A stretch of 64,000 nucleotides of DNA, taken from the NCBI GenBank assembly GCA_902786285.1, contig CADABX010000001.1:62001-126000 (forward strand), in the 5' to 3' direction. The notes under the pieces are model-generated. The model worked only from the letters and a program-made list of their open reading frames with translations, had not been told where the DNA came from and did not search any database. The stretch is from Oscillospiraceae bacterium. GTDB taxonomy: Bacteria; Bacillota; Clostridia; Oscillospirales; Acutalibacteraceae. The translations under genes and the position numbers were made by a program. This document shows, piece by piece, positions 49,001-52,319 of this stretch (positions are counted from its first letter, which is position 1; the number at the start of each line of letters is the position of its first letter).

Positions 49001-51917
49001 TATACGGCAAATGCTGACCATCATAGAAATAGGACCATTTGACGTCGCCGTCGCCCACGTCACGGGTACCGAACAGGTGCGGCGAAACGGGCAGACCGCG
49101 GCGCAGAATGCCGGAAAGACCCTGCATATAGATGTATGCGACGGAAATATCAATCGGGTCCGCGTTGGTCCAGACGCCGTCGGTGATCATGCCGCCGATG
49201 GCAGGATAGATCGTTTCAAACAGCGTGTTGAGCAGCTTGCCGTTATAGAGCATATCCACGATCAGGTTGATCAGGAATTCGCGCAGGTTCTTGATATCGT
49301 CGCCGACGGCAACGGTCTTGTTTTGACCGGTGCTGGTGTCAAGGAAGGTATATGCCTGCTTCCATTTACCGAGCAAGCCCTGCTTCTTCGGCGTCACGCC
49401 GTCTGCTTCATAAACGATGTTGCCCTGGTCGTCCTTCACATCCACGGTGACCAGTTCGTCCAGAATGGAACCGACGTCATCGGAAACCAGGATGGCGTCA
49501 AGGTCGGTGACCGCGCTGCTGAGCAGGGTGCGGATGGTGGCGTCGCTGGCGTTGGAATAGTTCTTCAGGCCAACGCTGTTGACCGCCGCCGTGATATTGT
49601 CAACCTTAATCGCGTTGACAGACGAACGCCAGCCGTAGGTCTGCTGCGCGATGCCGCCGACACCGAACAGATATTTCTGAATTTCGATATCCGCGCCTGC
49701 GCCGGAACCGCGTGCGGTAATCAACTGACGCAGATTCGTTTTGAAGGTGTTGGCGCTGTTATAAGCGCTGGTTGCGGAATTATAAAGCGTCTGCAGCTCC
49801 GACTGGGTGTGTTCGCCGGCCTGGGCAACATAGGGAACGCCTGTGCCATCCAGCCAGTTGAACAGGTTCGCCGGGGTGATTTCCAGATTGCCGTACGCTT
49901 CGATGATCGCTTCAAACGTATAATAACGCGCACCGGAGGAACCGTAATACTTGTTGACAATCGTGTCAAGCTTGGTATACAGGCGATCGATCGCGGTCGT
50001 CTTGATCAGGTGATCGTAGTCACTGTACGCCTTGAAAGCCTCTTCTGCAGCGGCCAGAGAGGCGGTGTTGAAGGCGTTGTTTTCTTCGTCGGTACCGTCG
50101 GTCTTCCAACCGTTACCGAACACAAGCGCAAACAGCTCGCCGCCGGCGTCCTTGGTCGACTTGATGGTGGAATACAGCGCAGAGAAGTCGGTATAGATGT
50201 TTTGCAGGTTTTCCTGCGTCTGACCCTTGAGGATCGTCGACTTCATAAAGGCGTCGGCCTGCGCCTTGCCAAGGAACGCGCTTGCGCCGTTTGCGCTGAT
50301 CTGCGCGCTCTTGATCTTTGCAAGGATCGTGTTATACCCATCTTCGGTGATGGTGTTCAGGCTGTTGTTGTGGTTCGGGTTGGGAACCGTACCGAACGAC
50401 GTGCTGATATCACCGAACGAGCCGTAGGGCAGAATGTCGCCGTCAACGTTGGCGATCATCGCCGTTGCAGCCGTCACAAACGCCTCGGCGTCCTGCTTAT
50501 CCGGGATGCCGTTGCCGTTGGTGTCAAGATAGTCGCCGTCGTGATACTGGCTTTCGTCTACGCCGTCCCACGCGTTGCCGGTGCTGGTGTTGTTCAGCCA
50601 CGCAGCCGCCTGTTTTTCGCTGCTGCGGTCATAGCTCGGCACTTCGCGGTCCACAAGCTCCATGAACGCGTCGGCATATTCCGAAGCAAACTGCTTGGCA
50701 ACGTTTTTCTTCGCCGCTGCAAGTGCTGCGCCGACGGTGGAAGCGCTGCTGACCCAAAGGTCGCTGTGGATCGAGCCCAGTCCGTCTGCCTTGTTATAAA
50801 AGCCGTCTGCCATCAGCGGGAGAATCTGTTCAAAGATGTTGTTGAACTGATAGTCCTGCTGATTTTCAAGATTCAGGCAGATCTGAACAAAGCGGTTATA
50901 GTAATCCCGCTTTTGCGCACCGGTATAGGCCGAGGTATCCTCAGCCATGATGGCGTTGAGCTGCTCGGTGTAATCGGCAGCATACGCCTTATAGATCGCG
51001 CCCATAAGACCGTTCTGGACCCAGTCGTTGGTCTCTTCCCATGTTTTGCCGACCTGCGGCGCAACATAGGCATCCCACAGCTCTGCGTCAGACGCGGAAC
51101 CCGACAACTGTGCAACCAGCGAAAACGCAGACAGCGTATTGGAACAGGATGTCGGGCCCTGCACCAGCGCCATGATCTCGTCAACTTCCATGTTGTCGAA
51201 ATCAAGGTTGAACCACGTCTTGAACGCATCGTCGCGCACGCAGTCCTGCAGCGCCTGCTTGATATCGGCAACCGTGAGCTGATCGTTCGCTTCGGGATCC
51301 ATGACCGTTGTCTGGTTCCAGGTGCAGCCGGCGGGGTTGATGTTGCCGCCCGTCGTGTCAAAATGCACCGTGGTGGTATAATAGGTCCGATTCGTCTCGA
51401 TGTTCGCAATATTCGGCGCCCACGCGAGGATGTCGTAGCCCGTGCCGATGTTGAGTGTCACATCGGACGTGGTGCCGTTGAACTTGAAGTAGCTCAAGAA
51501 GTTCGTGACATCCGTCAGACTCGGGTTGCTTGTCGCAGACAGACCGTTGTTGCTTTGCATATAGGCGATTGCCTGATCCACGGCCTGCGAATAGGTCTTG
51601 GAATCGTTGTTGCAATACACCTGCACAAAGTTGTAGAAGGCCTGCGCCGTCTGCATCCAGCCGGAATGGTAGCCGTCAACTTCCACTTTCCAAACCGTGC
51701 CGGCATCAATTGCAGGCACGCGGGAAGTGTCCGGCTCCGCAGCGTGCGCCAGATCCCAGCCGTTCTTGAGGTCATCATACACGTTGGTGATCGTGTTGAG
51801 AAGTGATCTCGCCTGCGTCGAAGCGTCTGCACCGAGCACGGTGAAGCAGACCGAGACGCTTGTCACGATCATCATGATGGCCAGCAAGCAACTTAATGCT
51901 TTCTTTCCAAGTTTCAT
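25002..51917 (-). CDS. Giant secreted repeat protein, 8,971 residues, family unknown
   Basis: One uninterrupted 26.9 kb frame. The start is ATG at 51917, with AGGAGG seven bases upstream; the earlier in-frame ATGs have none. The signal peptide is about 1-30 (LAIMMIVTSVSVCFTVLGADA). Residues about 30-1,100 are a unique helical region. From about 1,100 to the end the protein is a chain of long, diverged, Leu-rich repeats, each with LxPLxxILxxLLxG, then GGxGYxxAIIPLLEALGI, NLLAPV, ADTLIALLDxIL, LVDLIIKLLTGY, LDKLIP and VGLLGGLDxDTI-type segments. The GY motif occurs twelve times (anchors near residues 1750, 2480, 3240, 4020, 4715, 5360, 5955, 6545, 7125, 7615, 8145, 8600). Acidic YTVGEGDDAKTYxLT linkers sit between some units. 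The last 40 residues are an amphipathic aromatic/basic tail (WFQRLIQAIKNFFAKLFRFG). No SLH, LPXTG, dockerin or enzyme domain is seen. Probably an extracellular structural or adhesive protein; function unknown. Confidence 0.88.
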   Translation of the reverse strand: MKLGKKALSCLLAIMMIVTSVSVCFTVLGADASTQARSLLNTITNVYDDLKNGWDLAHAAEPDTSRVPAIDAGTVWKVEVDGYHSGWMQTAQAFYNFVQVYCNNDSKTYSQAVDQAIAYMQSNNGLSATSNPSLTDVTNFLSYFKFNGTTSDVTLNIGTGYDILAWAPNIANIETNRTYYTTTVHFDTTGGNINPAGCTWNQTTVMDPEANDQLTVADIKQALQDCVRDDAFKTWFNLDFDNMEVDEIMALVQGPTSCSNTLSAFSLVAQLSGSASDAELWDAYVAPQVGKTWEETNDWVQNGLMGAIYKAYAADYTEQLNAIMAEDTSAYTGAQKRDYYNRFVQICLNLENQQDYQFNNIFEQILPLMADGFYNKADGLGSIHSDLWVSSASTVGAALAAAKKNVAKQFASEYADAFMELVDREVPSYDRSSEKQAAAWLNNTSTGNAWDGVDESQYHDGDYLDTNGNGIPDKQDAEAFVTAATAMIANVDGDILPYGSFGDISTSFGTVPNPNHNNSLNTITEDGYNTILAKIKSAQISANGASAFLGKAQADAFMKSTILKGQTQENLQNIYTDFSALYSTIKSTKDAGGELFALVFGNGWKTDGTDEENNAFNTASLAAAEEAFKAYSDYDHLIKTTAIDRLYTKLDTIVNKYYGSSGARYYTFEAIIEAYGNLEITPANLFNWLDGTGVPYVAQAGEHTQSELQTLYNSATSAYNSANTFKTNLRQLITARGSGAGADIEIQKYLFGVGGIAQQTYGWRSSVNAIKVDNITAAVNSVGLKNYSNASDATIRTLLSSAVTDLDAILVSDDVGSILDELVTVDVKDDQGNIVYEADGVTPKKQGLLGKWKQAYTFLDTSTGQNKTVAVGDDIKNLREFLINLIVDMLYNGKLLNTLFETIYPAIGGMITDGVWTNADPIDISVAYIYMQGLSGILRRGLPVSPHLFGTRDVGDGDVKWSYFYDGQHLPYNYSNVITAVNTATRFTDKAACWSAAALGWHTQDVSFWTKTGRTAEQTSRSTGFPYLGRGSVGAFDVSQSQVVDWTAMETNPQNTWKLDARNPQTLYYALAAMFGPLGAVLRTALTGASSNVESNVGVGSNRLDVNLRLSGDNLYTRLFEPLYWLLGINNYVSKSQIQSDTETEQAFGQCYVIKQSKGYGRDLWQHIFEPLIQWMEGTLFVKPVATILDILPNLLAMLDDNQLVPKLKNISIIFKVLSFDVYTLKLGDVLDIEALLRDKVGIDLSTGIDGVLQGLIGCTAKTNVSQVPIGDDEHKSLMKYNKETGEVSETEVASYKKGNTTYYFTDCGLLTQTLYNLLGDGLLDWLYSKTNTGAANAIANNKKSAVPLSLPVNRLLAAGSVTSKALEDGYTHWKIATQPGVVLLEVLRWIADDGTWYKILPLLSGLITSEPDPETGEEPTDIMGMVGRILDGNADNVMAILIDLLNEYKVTTKTYTDTIATNYQNFQRKDPSEVLLEVVTPNTKWRSKFQLGEYLDTILADNGTDRNGNNTFDLKMAKANKATESLDKIINGLVPLIGQILSNIEALKPIIEKYGLTEIVDRIISGDLDNLEDAVSEILCSNELVDILMDLLFGSHVPTTDEETGETNDNIGILSKLIADTDILGRVVNLTRRIDLDISPKGFYNAATGAGPAAATGVRSASIAQWISGQATKLGKSIDDLSWAEMSFNRATDDIDWLGITNQTGIARYNKLKGFLEAFLQPLAPILNLILTGEPITLADKLTIRGGFGYSEGIVPIFEAFGLKDTDACVYQFQFNNSVYTTNSFTAANLETINWNNLKGNNRFVPMAKSPLDALLTGIGQVLYGENNLKGLLKNPITVLGSVLPNLAYFMYKQVGSDTTNLSIAVQNLIAPVLQLLKIVDPVLERIIALDIEGLLNKYLDLETLLNELLSRLISGAKENAYSTYRETLDFAALAADGSTYAELLPTKRYHATANTNVKFTYFTAAPGQLLITLLRQVLSPDLVIFLGDTIMKIFTDMGVQTAYDVESNQRIQGIITNIVNNLNTLAKAADGADHDYSAKRVDILTGLIIDLLTEYSPDGSEYYFYEYMNKVDSEITATMQSDAWNEYYIENHGYDWDSVAVDEDGEKLFTKQDVEDAIANLDYVIQKALPDVLSALYDEGMISLDFLTGVEDYNNGSGLWALLKGLLSTNVLTDDFINMVANGLFGLIGGASGTLDAVMNILTSAGINFTAANFYKIATGTGLVSYMKYGFDENTIDADAGTAKIGGTTVDFDWAQIIENHYKDGEGNINWKYQTYEDSDLLIPGPDGKPVKLSEKEKDEEGNEVDKKEYNEATGQYEIVYAKSLTASEYPFVKDGGKYVYTYTDAEGKEQEYKSDYNFLKAFIIAKDEDGEETGDPIICPTEAQLEASHNEYKLTVKVNKDATPYWSWNLDSITSGTSEEQFLAKKDSFLHDIWLMISPLEDVFAALFAGKDLVLFKDPTNENDPGALRIKGVDGYANVFVPLFNALGLEQILDYINTNPADASKPTGETMLEYINRVSGRTGDQQIKADLLSAEDYQKLLNGQMTYNNESGMEACIKYIANDVLGFVEIVTTFPIATLTQALPTLAYFLYADGLTTLVENLLIPVTTLTNIIGWNIPGSEDPIAGILTLKIDEILAAVLEGVISMMRGDEQVSWEAIQNLLQSKVEYNETTGEIETNYVGERPNFTQTIFRLLSSLEFDLSGILKPKDAPEDDTTDYTHSIVFFLYVPGKTEADPPILDGKAVEAQAKAKLAEAAEADAAQAATLKDDAAALRADALRTFIKSIAAIGDSYGDLTDENYPMGSTKPAGYEGDVNNLVRIDSKGQVSVSKAEVLMFLVTFIKKNTTIMEMIGNLLGKDITDEDYEDDVLDEVLTNVFNNPEALVDLIVDLLTGYKVKGGGEIVLADVESETHYEFYEDAGYNTLEEVLAENKRVLDENPDAGKDELVSEISRVKTSAAIDNLDNLVGTILNLFKDQLLAVDDPATEADETGLLIKLGLTPDTDLTLKNIVSKLITSKLLSDDMLNDLVSMLINTLGTGSSTNIINVIVKVLDGAGYSFTPQTVKGNVSQLSSIIGSHKKWNEVAADNLEFVYEYVTGTNDDGEETTAKVYSATEGLTSALIDLATGKITEDTTVGVEKTLRPVMVMEDKKDPDTGEVIKDEDGNPVQVATDKQQQTVRIHVEWGLNNLTDAKEGLDTLVNLVWSLIKPLHGVFELLFTGNHLEIYDKIKIEGLEGYQTVILPLLQALAIDKLYKADASKIRTDSNELYLAAGLTKPEDFMKAVYGETATITEDPTTHIYKLTADTDDSDNNYKLILDTLVDAIWALVESLCDRPVNTLLIILPHLARFLISNGADKIIENLLAPVTTITDKIKAIYKIDIMGMLKDMLKGIVENANKQEDDGDEDAPATPGGNGSAGAKFAQYLLDVIEDAETPEKPDNSELVQEIFEPLIEDEDAPAAPKPNMAPRKAPGDASDDNTTILDILQELIDSVSITISKDEETGTETKLVLSDILPDTIFIDLASCAWLFAHHSMKEYAEFTEIERLVRGEGDDQVTILNRRDGTLKRDPVTETESYVVDRETVLLEVLNWIVFNDGIRGLVEGLLKINYANLGVNEELGDHFDLDDPKTDYLMAVLIYSIFNDAEPVERLLVDLLSWYKVEYKPARVQSEYPELEAKIAQETGIDYEAADIKKDELEALPSQIDTLVAGIIPAVIDLLPEGTLGGLTISGSTTQEMVENLLVGLMKDSGEGEDFKAGLATKLVGLLVNAIGGNETITNVIGMLPEIVDGLDLTLEHFMKSNAFETYFGKVDNEGKLIYDKDSDGKVTWAEAYDRLKTAKVYEDNTIIEAGDDETATTEGNVTTITDKNDATKVHYVITVSGSANDQTVVTLDGKGEFVSKTRTVKADGYGWLYTYNEEDEITGVTAYVLDDNKIVKTEKDGDDYKIVYEKDDDGNVTTTPVYEYEINLSNTNSFGITDYNSVLDLISQILTPLVPVLRMLFTEEDLIILDGVHITGGDGYDRFIVPVFEALGIPDIKDKVTFKALDDTAYAKQVLTYVDALIKKIVASPIQTIVGALPQLVWFVYSDGLAQGIEQFVAPLITLVDLVNDVTGAKVKIPDANVNEDGTKEYVALDIYAIVLGFIKGNDTLKDLIPNIDNIKNIYDLVDNLLTCESIEKLLKKLLDDKGIDLGEIPVIGLFEYIIVKTCHIEDVETVRYYQATVDGERRTVKGVVSNMADTLMAIVGDTILGGDLVESLVEQITGEELSDTVKQILAAITHENRYVIFKILLKYFNEYDVENMLLEYLSFDRAYYDYNTYIDGFGLNVGEQDGANKQRKVRRAIKKLDKTLLAAIPELLPVLKENETFKAILKNVPDGASLKDAVDAILQQYVIKDEIVNTVMSLLVGLLADNGDTIDGIAPLVDKIVGLNIAPAAYADASEGAFKTFLSGRIAEALELNPTNDEGEARTAEDVSWSEILTPADYAPHFVYAAQEVKKDDDGNVILDENDKPIFETSKDEDGNIIYKDYYTKETQEINTKKAEVEVGAYTTTVTLIPVIRYQYTVDGEIQTVYQPEGTETITVKDGDEEVTYNLTAVSHYTYEVTAEGEDPTFVDYYGAAGETTVTIGEGAEAKTYDLTMVEAKIQEKKVQLDEAWGVDTATDMDDKVAAFVGAVYGLVKPLELVLNFLLRGNNIEILKGEGAEQGVLTLKGNKGYREALYPLLKALAIENVMSPDMYEAKAGEVETLSALTDAVFGLIEQLENGPVEYLLTLLPTLSYFLASDGVEAVVRNLLAPALALVNIAEPILGPILENFINSNDTIYDLLAQYLPATAGKKNAQNEFVMVDGKKVYTLDDILGIAGENGSNIVRILNDLLNGIIVKAVEGDETTTVFNPLPDDFFREYVRHTVNIPAKQTGDKVYYWVGEDNTKIAESVYNMGHNEEINETRYVIRDGKFTVDIADSLVFLLETVLSNNLLKDINLIIDAKVESADTKSLISGILDAIINGENNGLKLTDIITKLFEGYEITYVELNGKLITPDHSAYQNLDPTLQTQVAPIPGKLDTVISEAVKTLLPALPTLIPEESQTGILKTILDIAATLDTEEERTLPNLVNALLDELAFTDDTMSLIVDLLVGVLAGLDTNTLDTIQTVLGYVKNLLGIEFGVTPYDYKDSFLKDYIGTDVTKDTTWADVAAKYTRYGYTYEVPAEKEGDDPTKVEVYLTGDNETEITVGDKTYALTKLMEEVKKDDDTVEQVHKTKIDSKKSDNYEGFAWGITGKDDIIHNLSSILEPLADLLKVVLQGKTFTLIRTGDKITYQAIDADADATVDGLPSGKDSGTDPGQDGTEIGNGYLEIRGSNGYSQALIPLLEAFGLRTADMKSQEEFNELNTVEDMLGYLIDEILLVVNNLAAAPATFLGTNLASVIYFLANDGLYNIVDNALAFVNSLLDQIKEFYELQIHLDMLKLEDTVTNEIDPETNEPKVNKGLLSTILDAINNGKADDEKLNLDLSRNMLYDLAGKLGDYAIYASYRDGANTYLRNDADQLVTLNGAEVVNGSVASIVGKPEYFLVGLLDFVKNSEEIEELLGGLKLTGVVKEVVDNILNADDLNGLVKVIVKLFNKYVLTYKLIADTDPALAKQAIKYKDVEPVTAQNRTVTHDQTTQAIQTLDKLITPVLDLLDMGSLSELIGEKLYSDSLVSTLVDLLVGLLANMDADTWKTIDMVLGLVKDIVGMDIDISVKTYSEKAALAPYFAGVTVDEDTTWADVAAQYIKYAYTYIEGEGDDAKKVEIYLDTTGLTTTTIGEGDDAKTVDVTPVYEQVQKTTGEGDETKYYYTYTVGEGEGAVTTEISLDKAGETTYTVGEGDDAETYELKAVMVDTDKQATKVDSSKDVQWFADNMTNAQKKAQFIQIVLDLLAPANDLIKLILAGGVYEHEVSGEFGDSISAFKEINIMGGSGYNYAIIPLFEALGIDPITQAEYNTKVENEPALKYILETVLGILDDTNLENPISFILGIVANLAYTISKNGATTIVSNLIAPVSEIIKTIEDILPIAIKVDLKALIDNSGDVANFWLGSDVKKNRADVGLTIDLDAMTLEDIIASLITKLAPGLNLDFRFKKLAEQSAKTDPATGAILYKDSKVDPKWDNSVGTLGRNIEGDPADTLIAITEMILTTDNINAILDMVGFDLSSLPEALQPIINKAIDNPSILVDTIIKILTGDYGFEPDTMVYKFLGALEYNYNSAHGLEPKKDNVKSAINKLDKILLRAVPQIIELLAGMDEPMELITKIYEGTNHNATLENIVNYLLDDLAFSDKTVNTIMSLLVNLLGGMDADTLATVNKIVKQILRIDITPAGVADVAGGKVAAFIGDAETWADLAETYKAYGFTYTEGEGDDAKEVEIFLPDADATTTEVDGKTYDLTKLFEQVQKTTGEGDETKYFYTYTVGEGDEAVKTEVALSKAGETTYTVGEGDEAQTYDLTPVMVNGEDRVTKAVVSYDWGVDSASNKKDAFLDIVYEITAVAEPILGWLLNGEGIKILIDELVLNGGNGYTDALIPLFKALNIDLPAATASDDGNDLLKNIVDGIFGLVEDIESAPLSTILEVVAQASFFIANNGVAMVINNLLAPVLGIVNALSAVVSRGELNDLIASYVKIGGKSYGLDDIINIAGADGSGLVALINDLLRGLKLEDKDGNEIAVTTELPSDFFKQIAMYGIDVTTPANPAVGEEVTAWNVDKTDTLMYILQTVFSADFLDLIKKLAKIDSDSDVGQIVTGLAGKQNEVVDIIVMLLNDYTIDYSKISQAEITKIAVAPKSSKITKENIADALTELDSLIPIILGMVTGNGDLESMVMGLLKNLDIGNLLMNLLVPVLAGIESGSIDINTILGYVKQFTNIDLKLDPQTFANDDFGSELKNFIGSATKWQQIADHYKKYVYTYTDDKGNEAKYYSTSASETAYTTGEGDNAKTYPLSLLTYYTYTVGTGDDAQTVDYYGPAGQTTLTIEEGENAGTYTLTPMYHYTYTVGEGADAKTVDYYGANGETSITIGTGEDAKTYTLTLAEANQVSKTEMHINAADFDWKLNDFDAVVGFASDLLLPLDIIFKVLLQEGQIIVLEDTSADRADIRVFGGNGYNYAIIPLLEAFGIAPKTYTEYKAEVTASGSSVNYILTEIIGVVKQILKAPLNTLLEKLANIFYFIGSNGINTVAENLLAPLNKIAVEIDDVYPLAITIDLDNLGSETAQIVSTYLGKAHPGVPAGISIDVSPNKLVELVNNLIGSLNINGTEVSLSLNIDWNRVAAMMAKTKNAAEQNTNGAELKKIATKQSYTEAEQAVAGFKAYENIIGDPTDTFITLLDILLTQDNTAEIRNLILALLPDTLDAEIKSVIQSVLDNPDAINNLIEAVILLLTGSYTVEEFTYLFKCLATGVTSITDLDDAIKSLDKVIKKAVPAVIDIIAAGENPPEIITDLANAHKTDLADIIDYLLNSKLFTQDMMNTLTSAIIPAVSGILSADLTKALNDLLGINLAPQAFAAATGNAEVAAYIGTAETWADVKTAHVRELGEDEEGKMQYEVDPIFTNVNDKASFINPLLDLLKPLDAVLSFVLTGKNLTISADGTEVTELNAGYAYERALLPILLKGLGLEDLGAEVKTATNGSEALKNVLDYVLDTLLTALADKPFQVILTVVGNLAYFIANDAVAPAIQNLIAPVLGILDVVSDVISRDQINSLLKGLIKINGKGYGLDDLINIAGNNGKMLVDLINSFLGKISVKDQATGEEVATVNALKDTFFLDLAKAAVIYDDTSAAVDDTVLEIPSGTAPNTVWTDAKTWKVANGNALRFVLETLLTEDFLGILADMLKIEPKNENGEDNMVYNIIMSLAGKTDGVIDVLKKLLNKYLVEYKAYNETEPFNKISSGLDSEGKRDQLNNLLSKIDALIPAIFSLIPSIEASSLKELVYGLIANADLGSTLINLIVPLLAKLPADTINTILGYVHSLTNLTDLDIAPQAFAAGTFGSELKNLIGTASTWQQVADSHKKWVYTYTADGETKDFYGPAANMTSVTIDETTYTLTAKLDEETNEQITTFHLNPGEFNWKINNLKDLGKLICDMLQPLDAVLALILRGGTERAAFEADGTHNGAKITAFEDINILGGDGYNYAIIPLLEALGIEAQTQAQYEAAANSCGSSLKPILDALFTKVDAILDKPINSLLSILANLFYLIGEDNLEIVIMNLIAPVNNLIEAVDKLIPIAIQVNLGEMLSGGEGVKTYIAEDHPGVPAGISIALKAQDLNDLLTNLLTNLEVNGKKLGLSIDFDWLTMAATAAADANNDGKCDKVESKLDTKYDKYVGDRFTDGYMNVVGDKADTLIALLDAILTEENVKAILDAFGIELEEPWKSIVDDIIEDPTKIIDLIIGLFGDPVNIPIQNHVLEGTLGFDYRPYFTLTKANADIIAKDVDALINRILAMAKVGSLKDLVYKKLATNDLINTLLDKVVPLIGTDQINGILETVKNLGEPAEGSDEPNRLDLTVAHFHEVYQRVGLTAGERALRGKTSWAQVPPFAGTNWGFQDGDLKAFLATLAKVLTPVNGILELLLAGEGKTLNLLGIVDIKGSNGYDYAIIPLLEALGLSSGNVKNMAAYKSAYAADETQLLGYILERIGYQVDYILGKPVDRLTEILPTFAYFVSNEGFYLAVRNLLSPVYTVVNTVMTLFNINLEEKLNLSKLLNSFEIGINVLGKKYGFHIPEIDWTKLAKEGADGTKEVTTSRSKAANSFSTAMRKSELPSYIKNYPVGYEGRAQKTTQTKIIADKGDTLTAVLTWLLKMFGEQGNREALAKWLSDVFDLVEGGGARQAVGYGVNEMFNACDANHVAEIIISSLFSLLGIGVVIDAAFNGDVNTVKAILQRIFHALAEGPDTCIYSGIADAMESITGVWKETVGTDEDYHEAVDQAQQTVDNTKKSLNWFQRLIQAIKNFFAKLFRFGR
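26080..46700 (-). repeat. Twelve long coding repeats inside the giant gene
   Basis: Anchored on the GGxGYxxAIIPL motif, units occur at about 46675, 44485, 42205, 39855, 37775, 35842, 34052, 32282, 30543, 29067, 27487 and 26110. Spacing falls from about 730-780 residues at the N-terminal side to about 460-530 at the C-terminal side. A more diverged unit (YTRLFEPLYWLLGINNY) lies at about 48530. Two classes can be told apart. Class A has an HPGVPAGISI-like or IDLxxL block. Class B has a YGLDDIINIAG block with DFF. From about 34 kb to 27.4 kb the order is A-B-A-B-A. Confidence 0.8.
30755..31140 (-). repeat. Three tandem 43-residue acidic repeats nested in the giant protein
   Basis: Three consecutive units of 43 residues, each of the form YxYTYTVGxGDDAxTVDYYG followed by xxGxTxxTIxEGxxAxTYTLT. 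Similar one- or two-copy linkers occur near 27.7, 32.5-32.8, 34.3-34.6, 36.2 and 38.0-38.3 kb, so copy number differs between the large repeats. Confidence 0.8.
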
Positions 51918-52057
51918 TGTGATTCCTCCTTGAATCATAATTGTGTATATGCTTAACATAGGAATTCCCTATAATAAACCCGGATTTTACCCGCATTTTT
52001 TGGTGAAAACCTAAAAAAGGGCAGAATTCACCGATAGAGACACCTATAACTGTACCA

Positions 52058-52086
52058 AGTATACACCTTAAAAAAAAGCAATGCAA
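52058..52086 (-). promoter_or_regulatory. Promoter of the giant repeat-protein gene
   Basis: Minus strand TTGCAT, 17-base spacer, TATACT, about 140 bases before the ATG at 51917. Confidence 0.65.
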
Positions 52087-52281
52087 TATTTTTTTTTATA
52101 TCTTTTTATTTTCTACATTTTGAATAAACCGCCGGTTTTCCGTTTGTGAAGATTGACTTTGCGTGGTTGACAAATTTGTCATAGATGTTTCCCGCCTGTT
52201 GCAAACTGTCTGCTTTTTTGCCGTACGCGCCCGGCCGCCGGGCAAGCCAAACACGCATCCCGCCCCACAAGCGGGCAAAAG

Positions 52282-52305
52282 AAAAACCCGCCGAAGCGGG
52301 TTTTT
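52282..52305 (-). terminator. Terminator of the 2,136-residue protein gene
   Basis: AAAAACCCGC-cgaa-GCGGGTTTTT, a perfect ten-pair stem symmetrical for both strands, 14 bases past the stop at 52320. Confidence 0.93.
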
Positions 52306-52319
52306 CAAAACAGGGTTTA

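Larger units (their letters stand above)
51918..52319. other. Intergenic region between the two giant genes
   Basis: About 400 bases with no credible gene. It contains the ribosome binding site and promoter of the 8,971-residue gene with a leader of about 140 bases, an AT-rich stretch (52080-52130), a GC-rich stretch (52215-52275) without clear structure, and the terminator of the 2,136-residue gene. Confidence 0.7.

Noticed and set aside
24978..51806. Four very long plus-strand open frames (3,273, 947, 856 and 3,585 codons) opposite the giant gene
   Set aside because: They are in the antisense phase aligned with the minus-strand codons. Their translations are Asp/Val/Arg-rich with no domains, and they have no matching ribosome binding sites. 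They are open only because the real gene avoids TTA, CTA and TCA.
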